64,000 bases of DNA from Skermanella mucosa (GTDB lineage: Bacteria > Pseudomonadota > Alphaproteobacteria > Azospirillales > Azospirillaceae), in NCBI RefSeq assembly GCF_016765655.2, contig NZ_CP086106.1:466001-530000 (forward strand), in the 5' to 3' direction. The notes under the pieces were generated by a model. It was not told where the DNA came from and did no database searches. It saw only the letters and a program-made list of their open reading frames with translations. Shown in pieces: positions 43,177 to 51,930 of this stretch (position 1 is the stretch's first letter; each line of letters begins with the position of its first letter). The position numbers were made by a program, and so were the translations under genes.

Positions 43177-44814
43177 ATGGGGGGATTCCTTGGTTCGGTC
43201 ACGAGTTTCGGCGTGTGGGCGAAGCTCTTCTACACGGGCTTGCTGCTTCTTCTCGCGACCGCCCTGCTCAGGGAAAGCTGGCGCCTGTGGTTCGACAGGA
43301 CGGTCGCGATCGGCCAGTTCACAAGCCAGGCCGACGGCGCCGCGATCCAGGTCGACGACGCCTTCACCCGGCGCGTCCTGCAAACGCATGCTCTTTTCAA
43401 GCAGCGCCTCGCGGAGGAGCCGGAGCGGCGGCGGCGGCTCGAACTGGCGAACCGGCTCCTTGCCGACATCGCCGTGATGCCGATCGATGTACCGCCGGTC
43501 CAGGATAGCCGCAGCCTGCTCAGCGACGTCCAGGCCAGCGTCCAGGGCGTCAATATCGGCGCGATCCTGCAATCGCTGCGCAACTGGGTCAGCCCGCCGA
43601 ACGAGATCACCGGCCATCTGGCCCAGGTCAACGGCGCCGTCCGGCTGATGGCCAGCTGGCCGGAGCCGCTGCGCCTTCCGAGCGGGACGCTCGCCGTCGA
43701 CCAGATCCATATCTCCGGCCAAGGCGACCCTGGCGAGGTGAGCATCGGCCTGGTCTGCCGGATCGTCTACGCGCAGACCAGGAAGAGCGGCAGCCAAGGG
43801 TCGGATGTTCCATACCCGGATGTCAGCGAAGAAGTGTTTTGCACCTGGGCGCGCCTGTGGTGGGAGCTGCGCAACATCGTGGATCGCAACGATCCCCTGT
43901 CCGCGGCCGGTTACGCCGCGCAGGTGGCACCCCTTCGCCAGCAGCTCGACGCGATCATCGCCCAGGGCACCAAGTTTCCTGAATTCTACCTGATGCGCGC
44001 CGAGATCATCGAACTGGCACCGACGGACCAGAAGAAAGCGGGCGACATCGCCCTGGCCGCGCAGGACCTGACGCGCTACACCGGCCTTCTGCCGAAAAGC
44101 GTGATCGAGTCCGCCAGGAACCAGCAGGCCGAGGCGCCTGCGCCTCCACAGGCCGCCGCGCCCGTGCCCGAAAGCGCCGTGGACTACCAACCGCCACCGT
44201 CCCTGGGCGTGGCCGAAATCGGACCGGGCCGGAACGCGCGGGTCACCATGACGGCGCTTGTGCAGGATGCGCGTGGGAAGCGCTTCGTCGTCCTCCCCGA
44301 CTATGCCTGGGTGGAACGGCCCGGAGCCGGCGGCAGTGTGCCCGGCGTCGAGATCTTCCAGCCGGGCAGGAAAGAGCCGATCGGCAGGATCGTGGGACGC
44401 ATCGCGGACAAAGGTCCCGGCATCGTCCTGGCGGAGGTGCTGGCCGCCGACCTGAAGGGCGGCCCCGAGCGGTTCGCATTGGCCGATCCGGCGGCCGGCG
44501 ACATGGTCGGCGTACAGGTCGCCGAAGCACCCGGAATGCCAGGCGAAATACGGATGGCGCGGCTTTCCGAAGTAGCGGTGGACATCGGCGGCAAATCATC
44601 CGGGTCCGGAAAGTTCCTTGCGGCCGACAAGATCACCCGGCCCGGCGACGGCGGGGCTCCGGTGTTGAACGAGGCCGGCGAAGTCGTCGCCATGGCCTAC
44701 GCCAGTTCGGACCGGCAGAGCTATTTCCTTCCGATCGTCCGGATGCTGATGGATGCCGGCTATCGCGCGGTGCCGGCCGGGCAGGGAGCGAAGAAGGCAG
44801 GGGGCGCACCATGA
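43177..44814 (+). CDS. Membrane-anchored protein with degenerate trypsin-like C-terminal domain
   Basis: A 545-residue protein of unknown function. One N-terminal helix (LFYTGLLLLLATALL) anchors it, followed by about 300 residues with no recognised fold, a proline/alanine linker (near 310-340) and a C-terminal domain of about 190 residues. That domain ends GDGGAPVLNEAGEVVAMAY, which matches the trypsin GDSGxPV loop but has Gly where the nucleophile Ser should be; no TAxHC-like His is visible either, so it looks inactive. It overlaps the next gene by four bases (ATGA) and is probably its membrane partner. Confidence 0.75.
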   Translation: MGGFLGSVTSFGVWAKLFYTGLLLLLATALLRESWRLWFDRTVAIGQFTSQADGAAIQVDDAFTRRVLQTHALFKQRLAEEPERRRRLELANRLLADIAVMPIDVPPVQDSRSLLSDVQASVQGVNIGAILQSLRNWVSPPNEITGHLAQVNGAVRLMASWPEPLRLPSGTLAVDQIHISGQGDPGEVSIGLVCRIVYAQTRKSGSQGSDVPYPDVSEEVFCTWARLWWELRNIVDRNDPLSAAGYAAQVAPLRQQLDAIIAQGTKFPEFYLMRAEIIELAPTDQKKAGDIALAAQDLTRYTGLLPKSVIESARNQQAEAPAPPQAAAPVPESAVDYQPPPSLGVAEIGPGRNARVTMTALVQDARGKRFVVLPDYAWVERPGAGGSVPGVEIFQPGRKEPIGRIVGRIADKGPGIVLAEVLAADLKGGPERFALADPAAGDMVGVQVAEAPGMPGEIRMARLSEVAVDIGGKSSGSGKFLAADKITRPGDGGAPVLNEAGEVVAMAYASSDRQSYFLPIVRMLMDAGYRAVPAGQGAKKAGGAP

Positions 44815-47444
44815 GCATCGTCGTCATCGATCCGGGGCATGGCGGCTGGGAAAAGATCGGGGGCTCCAGCCCGAACAATGCCACGGGACCCACCGGGCTG
44901 CTCGAGAAGGACGTCACGCTCCAACTCGGGCTGGCCGTCCGCGACGCGCTCGGCGGAACGGGGCTCGACATCCTCCTGACCCGAGAGACCGACCGGAACC
45001 TCGGGCTGGCCGGCCGGGCCGCCGTCGCCGCCTCGATGAAGGCGGCGGCCTTCGTGTCGATCCACCTGAACGGCTGGGAGACCCCCGACGTCCAGGGGAC
45101 CGAAACCCTCATCCACGAGGGAGCCGGCCCGTCATCCCGCCGCCTTGCGGAATGCGTCCAGGCCGCCGTGCTGCCGGTCACCGGCCTGCGGGACCGCGGC
45201 GTGAAGAAGCAGGCCCTCGGAGTGCTCAATCCAGGGAGCCACGATCCCGGCACCGCCGCCTGCCTGCTGGAAGTCAGCTTCATGACCCAGCCGGCCGAGG
45301 AGAAGCGTCTCAGGGACGCCGGATACCGAACCCGGATCGCCCAGGCCATCGCCCGGGGCATCACGACCTACCTGGTCGAAGCCGGCCGCATGCCCGAAAT
45401 CATGGTGGCCGGGGAGTACGAGGACGGCTATGCCGCCGAACATGCCCCGGCGCTTCCCGAACGCGGCCCCGTGGTCGTGCCGCAGTCCCTGGCCATGACC
45501 GTACCCTTCATCACGGAACCCGGAAAGGCGCACGTGCCGTTCGCGGACATTCCCGACGGCCCGGTGCATGACAAGGAGCGCATGCTTCGGGGATGGCGCT
45601 CCCCCGAGATCATCATCGACCGCGACGATTCGATCCACGCCGTCTTCGTCGAGCTGATGGCCCGCCGCCGCCAGGCGGTCTGCAAGATCGAGGCGTCGGG
45701 AAGGGACTTCAGGGGCCGGTCCGGAGGATGGAGCGGTACCGGTTTCCTGGCCGCCAAGGGCGTGCTCCTGACCAACCACCATGTCGTCAACTCGCCGGAG
45801 GTCGCCGCCGCCGCGGAATGCGTCTTCGACTACGAAGTCTCGGACGTGGATTACGCCAAGCGCCGCGACGCCCTGCCGAAGCCGGGACGGCGTTTCCGCC
45901 TGATGCCCGAGCGGCTGTTCATCACCAGTCCATTCGACCACGGGCTCGACTATACCTTCGTCGCGATCGACGACGCGGCGGAAAAGGAGTTCGGCTGCAT
46001 CACGCTGGAGCGGGCGGCCTTCACGGTCGAGGTCGGGGAGCGCGCGTTCGTCATCCATCATCCCCGCGGCAAGCCCAAGCGCGTTTCGCTGGAGGACAGC
46101 GGCATCCTGGGGATCGACAGCAAGATCCTGCATTACACGACCGACACCGAGCCGGGCAGTTCCGGCGCATCGGTCTTCGACCGCAACTGCCGGCTCATCG
46201 CCCTTCACCACGCCAGCCAGGCCAATACCGGGGGCCTGCGGCGCGAGAACGGAACGGTGCCGGAATTCGTCAACGAAGGCATCAAGATCGCGGCGATCGC
46301 CCTGGACCTCGAGCAGCGCGTCGCGAATCCTGCCGACGCGGGAGCCGCGCGGCGGGTTCTCGCGGCGATCGAGGGATCGGACTCGCTGTCCGGCTATTTC
46401 GGCGGACTTGGACGCCGCACCGGTACCGTGGGAGTGGAGAACGTGGTCGACACCTACCAGGCGTCGGACCAGGACATCGATATCGGCTTCTGGAACGTCG
46501 AACATTTCGCGACGCGCTTCGGGCAGAAGCTCGACGATGTCGCAAAGGCGATCGTCGATCTGCGCCTCGACATATGGGCCTTGAGCGAGACGTCGGCCGA
46601 GGCGACCCGGCTGCTGGTCGAGCGTATCGAACAGCGGTTCGGCCAGCGCTACGAGTGGCTGCCGTCGGAACCCGACGCCGGATCGAAGCAGGCGACCGCG
46701 GTCCTCTGGAACCCGGCGGCCGTGACCGGGCGGGCCGCTCCCTGGCCTGAAGACATCGACTGGATGCTCCGGCAGGACTCGCGTGAATTCAGCCTCGCCG
46801 GCAGGGCGCCGGAAGCGGTGCACGGGGCCGTGTTCCCGCGCTATCCAGCACGGTTCCATTTCACCGCCGCCGGTTCCCGAGGGCCGGAAAGTGCCGCGCC
46901 ATTCGACTTCTTCCTCGTGCCTCTCCACCTCAAGGCCATGGACGAGGGCGGTTTGAGGCGGCGGATGGCCTCCAGGATCCTGGCCTTCGCGGTCGAGCGC
47001 GCCGTCCGCGACCATGGCGACGACGCGGACTGGATCCTTGGCGGCGACATGAACGACGAACTGGCCGGCGGCGACTTCAAGGACCTGCTCGACGCCGACT
47101 TCTCGGCCCTCGGCGCGGCCGACGAGCGGGACGGCGCGTTCACCTACCTGAAGCGTCCCAAGTCGCTGATCGACCATGTCTTCCTGTCGCCCAACCTGAA
47201 GCGGGTGGCCGGGCCGGACGACTTCTTCATCCTCGCGAAGGACCGGACGTCTCCGATCGACTATCTGGAACGCCTGTCCGACCACCGCCCGGTGCTGCTG
47301 CGCCTCTCCCTGCCGAATCGCGGCCGAGCCGTGGCGGACTCCGAAGGGGGAATGGAAAACCTGGACGAACTCCTGCGCCGGGTTTACGGGACCCGGAAGG
47401 GCGCGGGAAAGAAGGCGGCCCGGCTCGCCGGCGCCGACGCCTGA
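44811..47444 (+). CDS. Three-domain hydrolase: muramoyl-alanine amidase, trypsin-like protease, EEP nuclease/phosphatase
   Basis: An 877-residue chain. Residues 1-190 are Amidase_3 (zinc and catalytic set H10 in DPGHGG, E32, H85 in SIHLNG, E154 in LLEVSFM). Residues about 275-500 are a V8/trypsin-like protease (TNHHVV with H324, LDYTFV with D380, PGSSGAS with S451). Residues about 555-840 are an EEP domain (GFWNVEHF with N562, SET with E593, HLK with H706, GGDMND with D746/N748, SDHRP with D824/H825). All sites look intact. No signal peptide or membrane helix is seen, which is odd for a peptidoglycan amidase. It is coupled to a membrane protein with a dead protease fold. I know of no named system with this architecture. 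Confidence 0.88.
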   Translation: MSIVVIDPGHGGWEKIGGSSPNNATGPTGLLEKDVTLQLGLAVRDALGGTGLDILLTRETDRNLGLAGRAAVAASMKAAAFVSIHLNGWETPDVQGTETLIHEGAGPSSRRLAECVQAAVLPVTGLRDRGVKKQALGVLNPGSHDPGTAACLLEVSFMTQPAEEKRLRDAGYRTRIAQAIARGITTYLVEAGRMPEIMVAGEYEDGYAAEHAPALPERGPVVVPQSLAMTVPFITEPGKAHVPFADIPDGPVHDKERMLRGWRSPEIIIDRDDSIHAVFVELMARRRQAVCKIEASGRDFRGRSGGWSGTGFLAAKGVLLTNHHVVNSPEVAAAAECVFDYEVSDVDYAKRRDALPKPGRRFRLMPERLFITSPFDHGLDYTFVAIDDAAEKEFGCITLERAAFTVEVGERAFVIHHPRGKPKRVSLEDSGILGIDSKILHYTTDTEPGSSGASVFDRNCRLIALHHASQANTGGLRRENGTVPEFVNEGIKIAAIALDLEQRVANPADAGAARRVLAAIEGSDSLSGYFGGLGRRTGTVGVENVVDTYQASDQDIDIGFWNVEHFATRFGQKLDDVAKAIVDLRLDIWALSETSAEATRLLVERIEQRFGQRYEWLPSEPDAGSKQATAVLWNPAAVTGRAAPWPEDIDWMLRQDSREFSLAGRAPEAVHGAVFPRYPARFHFTAAGSRGPESAAPFDFFLVPLHLKAMDEGGLRRRMASRILAFAVERAVRDHGDDADWILGGDMNDELAGGDFKDLLDADFSALGAADERDGAFTYLKRPKSLIDHVFLSPNLKRVAGPDDFFILAKDRTSPIDYLERLSDHRPVLLRLSLPNRGRAVADSEGGMENLDELLRRVYGTRKGAGKKAARLAGADA

Positions 47445-47507
47445 GCGGCCGGCGCCCGGACGGGAGGCCGGCCACGGTGCCGGCCTTGCTCACCGGCTTG
47501 ATGGTCC

Positions 47508-47638
47508 GGCACGGTGTTTTTGATCGGTTTAACGTAGGTCGGCCAGAGCGCCGATGCAGGGTGTCGGCGTTCGCCCTGACGGGCGAAGGCCGACCTACCG
47601 CACTCCGCGCCGCCGAACGTCATCAAGAACACTGTGCC
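47508..47638. repeat. MITE-like repeat enclosing a GTAGGTCGG hairpin (copy 2)
   Basis: Ends GGCACGGTGTTTTTGAT and ATCAAGAACACTGTGCC are inverted repeats with two mismatches in 17. Inside, GTAGGTCGGCC (47534) and GGCCGACCTAC (47588) form a second stem. The outer end shares TCCGGCACGGTG with the MITE-like element near 27.3 kb. It lies between two convergent genes. Confidence 0.75.
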
Positions 47639-47647
47639 GAGCCAGCC

Positions 47648-49681
47648 TCAGCCCACCGGCAGGCCCCGGTTCCGCAGCAGCGCGTCGGTCTGCGGCTCGC
47701 GGCCCCGGAACGCGACGTAGAGTTCCATCGGGTCGCGGGTGTCGCCGGCCTCGTAGATGTCCTTCAGGCGGGCGGCGAGGCGGGGGTCGAACAGGTCGCC
47801 CGCCTCCTTGAAGGCGTCGAAGCCGTCGGCGTCCAGCACCTCCGACCACATGTACGAGTAATAGCCTGCGGCATAACCGCCGGAGAACAGGTGCTTGAAG
47901 TGGGGCAGCCTGTGCATCAGGCCCACTTCCTTCGGCATGCCCAGCCGGTCCAGCACGTCGCGCTCGAAGGCTTCCGGGTCCAGGTTGTCCGGGTTGGCCT
48001 GGGAATGGATCTCCATGTCCATCAGCGCCGAGCCGGTATAGGCCACCGTGTCGAAGCCCTGGCCGAACTTGCGGGCCTCCAGCAGGCGGCCCAGCAGCTC
48101 CTCCGGGATCGGCTCGCCGGTCTCGTGGTGGACCGCGTAGGCGCGCAGCGTCTCCGGCGCCGACAGCCAGTGCTCGTAGACCTGCGACGGGAACTCCACG
48201 AAGTCGCGTCGGACGGAGGTGCCGGACTGCGACGGGTAGCGCGCCCTGCTCAGCAATCCGTGCAGCGCGTGGCCGAACTCGTGGAACAGCGTCTCAGCGT
48301 CGTTGAAAGTCAGCAGCGACGGCCGGCTCTTGGCGAAGTTGCTATTGTTGACGATGATCGGCGTGACCTCCTCCTCGTAGGATTCGGAGTCGCGGTAGCT
48401 GCTCATCCAGGCGCCCGACCGCTTGGAAGCGCGGGCGAAATTGTCCTGGATGAACAGGCCGACATGCCGGCCGGTCTCCTTGTCCCTGACCTCGTAGAGG
48501 CGGGCGTCGGGATGGTAGAGCGGCAGGTCCGTGCGCTCGACGAAGGTGATGCCGAACAGCCGTGTCGCCGTGTCGAACGCGGCGCGGACCATGTTGTCGA
48601 GCAGGAAGTACGGCTTGATCTCGCCGTCGTCCAGGTCGTACCGGGCCTTCCGCACCCGCTCTGCGTAGAAGCGCCAGTCCCACGCCTCGATGGCGCCGTC
48701 GAAGCCGGCCTGCTCCGCCTCGGCCTGGATCAGGCCGCGCTCGGCGATCGCCTGGGCGCGGGCCGGCTCCCACACCTGGTTCAGCAGGTTCATGACAGCC
48801 GTCGGCTGCTTCGCCATGGTGTCGTCGAGCTTGTAGTCGGCATATGTCGGATAGCCCAGCAGCCGGGCCTGCTCGGTCCGAAGCGCCACGATCTCGCGGA
48901 TCAGGTCGCGGTTGTCGGTCTCGCCGGCGTTGGCGCCCCGGCTGGTCCAGGCGCGGTGCGCCTTCTCGCGCAGGTCACGCCGCGTCGAGAAGGTCAGGAA
49001 CGGCTCCACCGAGGAGCGCAGCAGGGTGATGACGTAACGGCCCTCCAGCCCGCGCTCGGACGCGGCCTGGGCCGCCGCCTCCCGCACATAGCCGGGCAGG
49101 CCGTCCAGGTCGGCCTCCTCCAGGACCAGCTGCCAGGCCTGCTCGTCGGCCTGGACATGCTGGCCGAACAGCGTCGTCAGGGTCGCCAGCCGCTCAGAGA
49201 TCTCCGCCATGCGGACCTTGGCATCCGGCTCCAGGGCGGCGCCGCTGCGCACGAAGCCCAGGTGGCTGCGCTCCAGCAGGCGCATCTGGTCCGACTCCAG
49301 CCCCAGGTCTTCGCGCCGCGCGTAAAGGTCGGCGACCCGCTCGAACAGGGCCGGGTTGAGCGAGATCCTGGCGTTGTACTGCGCCAGCTTCGGACTGTAG
49401 TCGCGGGCGATCGCCTCCAGGTGCTCGTTGGTGTGGCTGGAATTGAGGTTGAAGAACACCGAGCACACCCGGTTCAGCAGCCGGCCGGCCGCCTCCATGG
49501 CCTCGATCGTGTTGGCGAAGGTCGGTGCCTCGGCCGAGGTGGCGATGGCGTCGAACTCGGCCAGGCCTTCTTCCATGCCGCGGTCCAGGGCGGCTGGGAA
49601 ATGCTCTGGCTGGATCCGGTCGAAGGGGGGAAAGCCGAACTCGGCGGTCCACGGCGTGAAGAACGGGTTGTCGGCGGACAT
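47648..49681 (-). CDS. M3-family oligopeptidase (PrlC/Dcp type)
   Basis: A 677-residue cytosolic zinc peptidase that degrades short peptides. The zinc motif ETLFHEFGHALHGLLS is present, with the downstream glutamate region FVEFPSQVYEHW, and the C-terminal FSGGYAAGYYSYMWSEVLDAD is typical of M3A oligopeptidases. Length fits. Both oligopeptidase A and dipeptidyl carboxypeptidase share these motifs; no signal peptide supports the cytosolic form. A frame extending 23 codons upstream is not used. Confidence 0.94.
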   Translation of the reverse strand: MSADNPFFTPWTAEFGFPPFDRIQPEHFPAALDRGMEEGLAEFDAIATSAEAPTFANTIEAMEAAGRLLNRVCSVFFNLNSSHTNEHLEAIARDYSPKLAQYNARISLNPALFERVADLYARREDLGLESDQMRLLERSHLGFVRSGAALEPDAKVRMAEISERLATLTTLFGQHVQADEQAWQLVLEEADLDGLPGYVREAAAQAASERGLEGRYVITLLRSSVEPFLTFSTRRDLREKAHRAWTSRGANAGETDNRDLIREIVALRTEQARLLGYPTYADYKLDDTMAKQPTAVMNLLNQVWEPARAQAIAERGLIQAEAEQAGFDGAIEAWDWRFYAERVRKARYDLDDGEIKPYFLLDNMVRAAFDTATRLFGITFVERTDLPLYHPDARLYEVRDKETGRHVGLFIQDNFARASKRSGAWMSSYRDSESYEEEVTPIIVNNSNFAKSRPSLLTFNDAETLFHEFGHALHGLLSRARYPSQSGTSVRRDFVEFPSQVYEHWLSAPETLRAYAVHHETGEPIPEELLGRLLEARKFGQGFDTVAYTGSALMDMEIHSQANPDNLDPEAFERDVLDRLGMPKEVGLMHRLPHFKHLFSGGYAAGYYSYMWSEVLDADGFDAFKEAGDLFDPRLAARLKDIYEAGDTRDPMELYVAFRGREPQTDALLRNRGLPVG

Positions 49682-49903
49682 CGAGGCCTCGTGATCAACT
49701 GGGATACCGATGATAGCCGCTTCCCGCACCGACCACAAATCCCGGCCCACCGGCCCGATCCTGCGGCAAGGGCCGGCATACGGGCGCAGGTAGGGAATGT
49801 TTTAGCAATCGGGTCGATATGGTTCCGGCTCGATCGGACGATGCCGCCCCTCCGGAACAGGGACGGACGGCCGATCGGAAAGGATTCCCCGGAGCCCGAC
49901 GGC

Positions 49904-50884
49904 ATGCGCGCAACGCAACAGGACGGCATTTTGCCGATCTTCCCCTTGGCCGGAAAGAAAGTCTGGGTGGCCGGTCACCGGGGCATGGTCGGCTCGGCCA
50001 TCGTCCGCCGGCTGGCTGCGGAGGATTGCGAGATCCTGACGGTGGACCGCGACGCGGTGGACCTCCGCCGCCAGGCCGAGGTCGAGGACTGGGTCGGGTC
50101 CCGCCGGCCCGACGCGATCTTCCTCGCCGCGGCCACGGTTGGCGGCATCCATGCCAACGGCACCCGGCCGGCGGACTTCATCTACGACAACCTGTCGATC
50201 GAGGCGAACGTGATCCACGCCGCCCATCTCGCCGGCGTCCCGAAGCTGCTGTTCCTGGGGTCCTCCTGCATCTATCCGAAACTGGCGCCCCAGCCCATGA
50301 CCGAGGACGCGTTGCTGACCGGGCCGCTGGAAGAGACGAACCAGTGGTACGCCATCGCCAAGATCGCCGGCATCAGGCTGTGCCAGGCCTATCGCCGGCA
50401 GCACGGCCGCGACTTCGTTTCCGCCATGCCCACCAACCTGTACGGCATCAACGACAATTTCGACCCGATGGGCAGCCACGTGCTGCCCGCCCTGCTGCGC
50501 AAGATCCACGCCGCCAGGCGTGACGGGCGGGACCGGGTGGAAATCTGGGGCACCGGCACGCCCCGGCGTGAATTCCTGCATGTGGACGACCTGGCCGACG
50601 CCTGCCTGTTCATGATGAAGCGCTACTCGGGCGACGATCACCTGAATGTCGGCTTCGGCAAGGACATCTCCATCCGGGACCTCGCCGCGCTGATCGCGGA
50701 CATCGTCGGGTTCGACGGCACCTTCGTCTTCGATCCGGACAAGCCCGACGGCCCGCCGCGCAAGGCGCTCGACATCTCCCGCCTGTCCGGCCTGGGCTGG
50801 AAAGCCTCGATCGGGCTGCGCGAGGGGATCGAGTCGACCTACGGCTGGTTCCTGAACCATCATCCGGCGGCGGCGGAGCGATAG
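49904..50884 (+). CDS. fcl: GDP-L-fucose synthase
   Basis: A 326-residue SDR-type epimerase/reductase that makes GDP-L-fucose from GDP-4-keto-6-deoxymannose with NADPH. VWVAGHRGMVGSAIVRRL is the cofactor loop, LFLGSSCIYPKLAPQPMTED holds the catalytic Ser/Cys, YAIAKIAG the Tyr-Lys pair, and TNLYGINDNFDP is typical. The usual partner gmd is not nearby, so the substrate must come from elsewhere in the genome. The start follows GGAG. Confidence 0.95.
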   Translation: MRATQQDGILPIFPLAGKKVWVAGHRGMVGSAIVRRLAAEDCEILTVDRDAVDLRRQAEVEDWVGSRRPDAIFLAAATVGGIHANGTRPADFIYDNLSIEANVIHAAHLAGVPKLLFLGSSCIYPKLAPQPMTEDALLTGPLEETNQWYAIAKIAGIRLCQAYRRQHGRDFVSAMPTNLYGINDNFDPMGSHVLPALLRKIHAARRDGRDRVEIWGTGTPRREFLHVDDLADACLFMMKRYSGDDHLNVGFGKDISIRDLAALIADIVGFDGTFVFDPDKPDGPPRKALDISRLSGLGWKASIGLREGIESTYGWFLNHHPAAAER

Positions 50885-50962
50885 AGCCCGGGAGCTGCGG
50901 CCTGCCGCTCCGCTCGCCGCGATGCGTTGGGCTGTCCCGGCCCGGGTGAGTGCCGGGGGTTA

Positions 50963-51799
50963 TCAGGGTGGCGCGGAGCCCCGGAGTCCGGCGAGCCAGC
51001 GGTCCATGACCGGGAACAGCGCCGGGCTCGCGACCAGCTCGTGCCCGGCGCCCTCGAACGGCACCACCCGCGCGCGGTCGCCCGCCGCCGCCGCGAGTGC
51101 CGTCGCGTGTCTGTAAGGTATGGTCCTGTCCGCCGTGCCGTGCAGGATCAGGATCGGGGCGGCCACGCGGCCGATCTTGCCGGCATTGTCGAAACGGTCG
51201 CGCATCAGCAGCCGCACCGGGACGAACGGATAGGCGGAAGCCGCGACGTCGGGCAGCGAGGTGTAGCCGGAAATCAGCACCAGCCCGGCCACCGGGAAAG
51301 TGGAGGCCAGTTCGGTCGCCGGTCCCGACCCGAGAGAGTTGCCCACGAGGACGGTGTGCGACGCGGGCACGCCGTTCGCGGCAAGCCACCCCAGGGCGGC
51401 GCGGCCGTCGGCCTGGAGCCCGGCCTCGCTCGGGCTGCCGGGATTTCCGTCATAGCCCCTGTATCCCGCCAGCAGCAGCCCGTAGCCCTCGGCCCCCAAC
51501 CCCGCCGTGACCCGGAGCGAGCCGGACAGTCCGTCGGCATTGCCATGGAAATAGACGAGGGTCGGCTTGCCCGCCGCGGCCGGCCGGTGGAGCGCCCGCA
51601 GGTCGAGGCCGTCCGCCGTGCGGTAGGAGACCTCCCGGAAACCGGGGACTGCGTGGAGGTCGGGGGGAGCGGGCGACATGTCCGCCCGGAAGACCATGGG
51701 CCGCTGCAGGGCATAGAGCGCGCCGACCACCACCAGGTAGAGCCCGGCCAGGAGGAGCGCGATGGGAAACGCGATGGATAGAAGCTTGCCCGTCCACAT
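50963..51799 (-). CDS. Membrane-anchored alpha/beta hydrolase
   Basis: A 278-residue protein with one N-terminal helix (FPIALLLAGLYLVVVGAL) and a hydrolase core: LVYFHGNADGLSG (oxyanion loop), nucleophile VGNSLGSGPA, acid in LHGTADRTIPY, histidine in GAGHELV. It resembles the bem46/ABHD13-like group. Substrate unknown. Confidence 0.88.
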   Translation of the reverse strand: MWTGKLLSIAFPIALLLAGLYLVVVGALYALQRPMVFRADMSPAPPDLHAVPGFREVSYRTADGLDLRALHRPAAAGKPTLVYFHGNADGLSGSLRVTAGLGAEGYGLLLAGYRGYDGNPGSPSEAGLQADGRAALGWLAANGVPASHTVLVGNSLGSGPATELASTFPVAGLVLISGYTSLPDVAASAYPFVPVRLLMRDRFDNAGKIGRVAAPILILHGTADRTIPYRHATALAAAAGDRARVVPFEGAGHELVASPALFPVMDRWLAGLRGSAPP

Positions 51800-51930
51800 C
51801 TCCGGTTCCTCCCGTAAAGAACGCCCGCACCGCCGGCATGATCTGCGCCGTCGGGAGAGCCGACGCAACCCTCCGGCGCGCCTGCCTGTTGGTTTGGGAT
51901 AAAACCGTCCGGCAAAGAAGGAAGATACGC

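Noticed and set aside
43177-47444. Reading the amidase-protease-EEP gene as two or three genes fused by a sequencing error
   Set aside because: The frame is open throughout 877 codons with even codon use, and linkers between domains look natural; no shift is needed.
47466-47488. Palindrome after the three-domain hydrolase gene as its terminator
   Set aside because: The AGGCCGGC stem is present but no T run follows; it may only slow transcription.
47477-49900. Very long plus-strand open frame running into the fucose synthase gene
   Set aside because: It is the antisense shadow of the M3 peptidase gene in GC-rich DNA; only the part from 49904 onward has a recognisable product.
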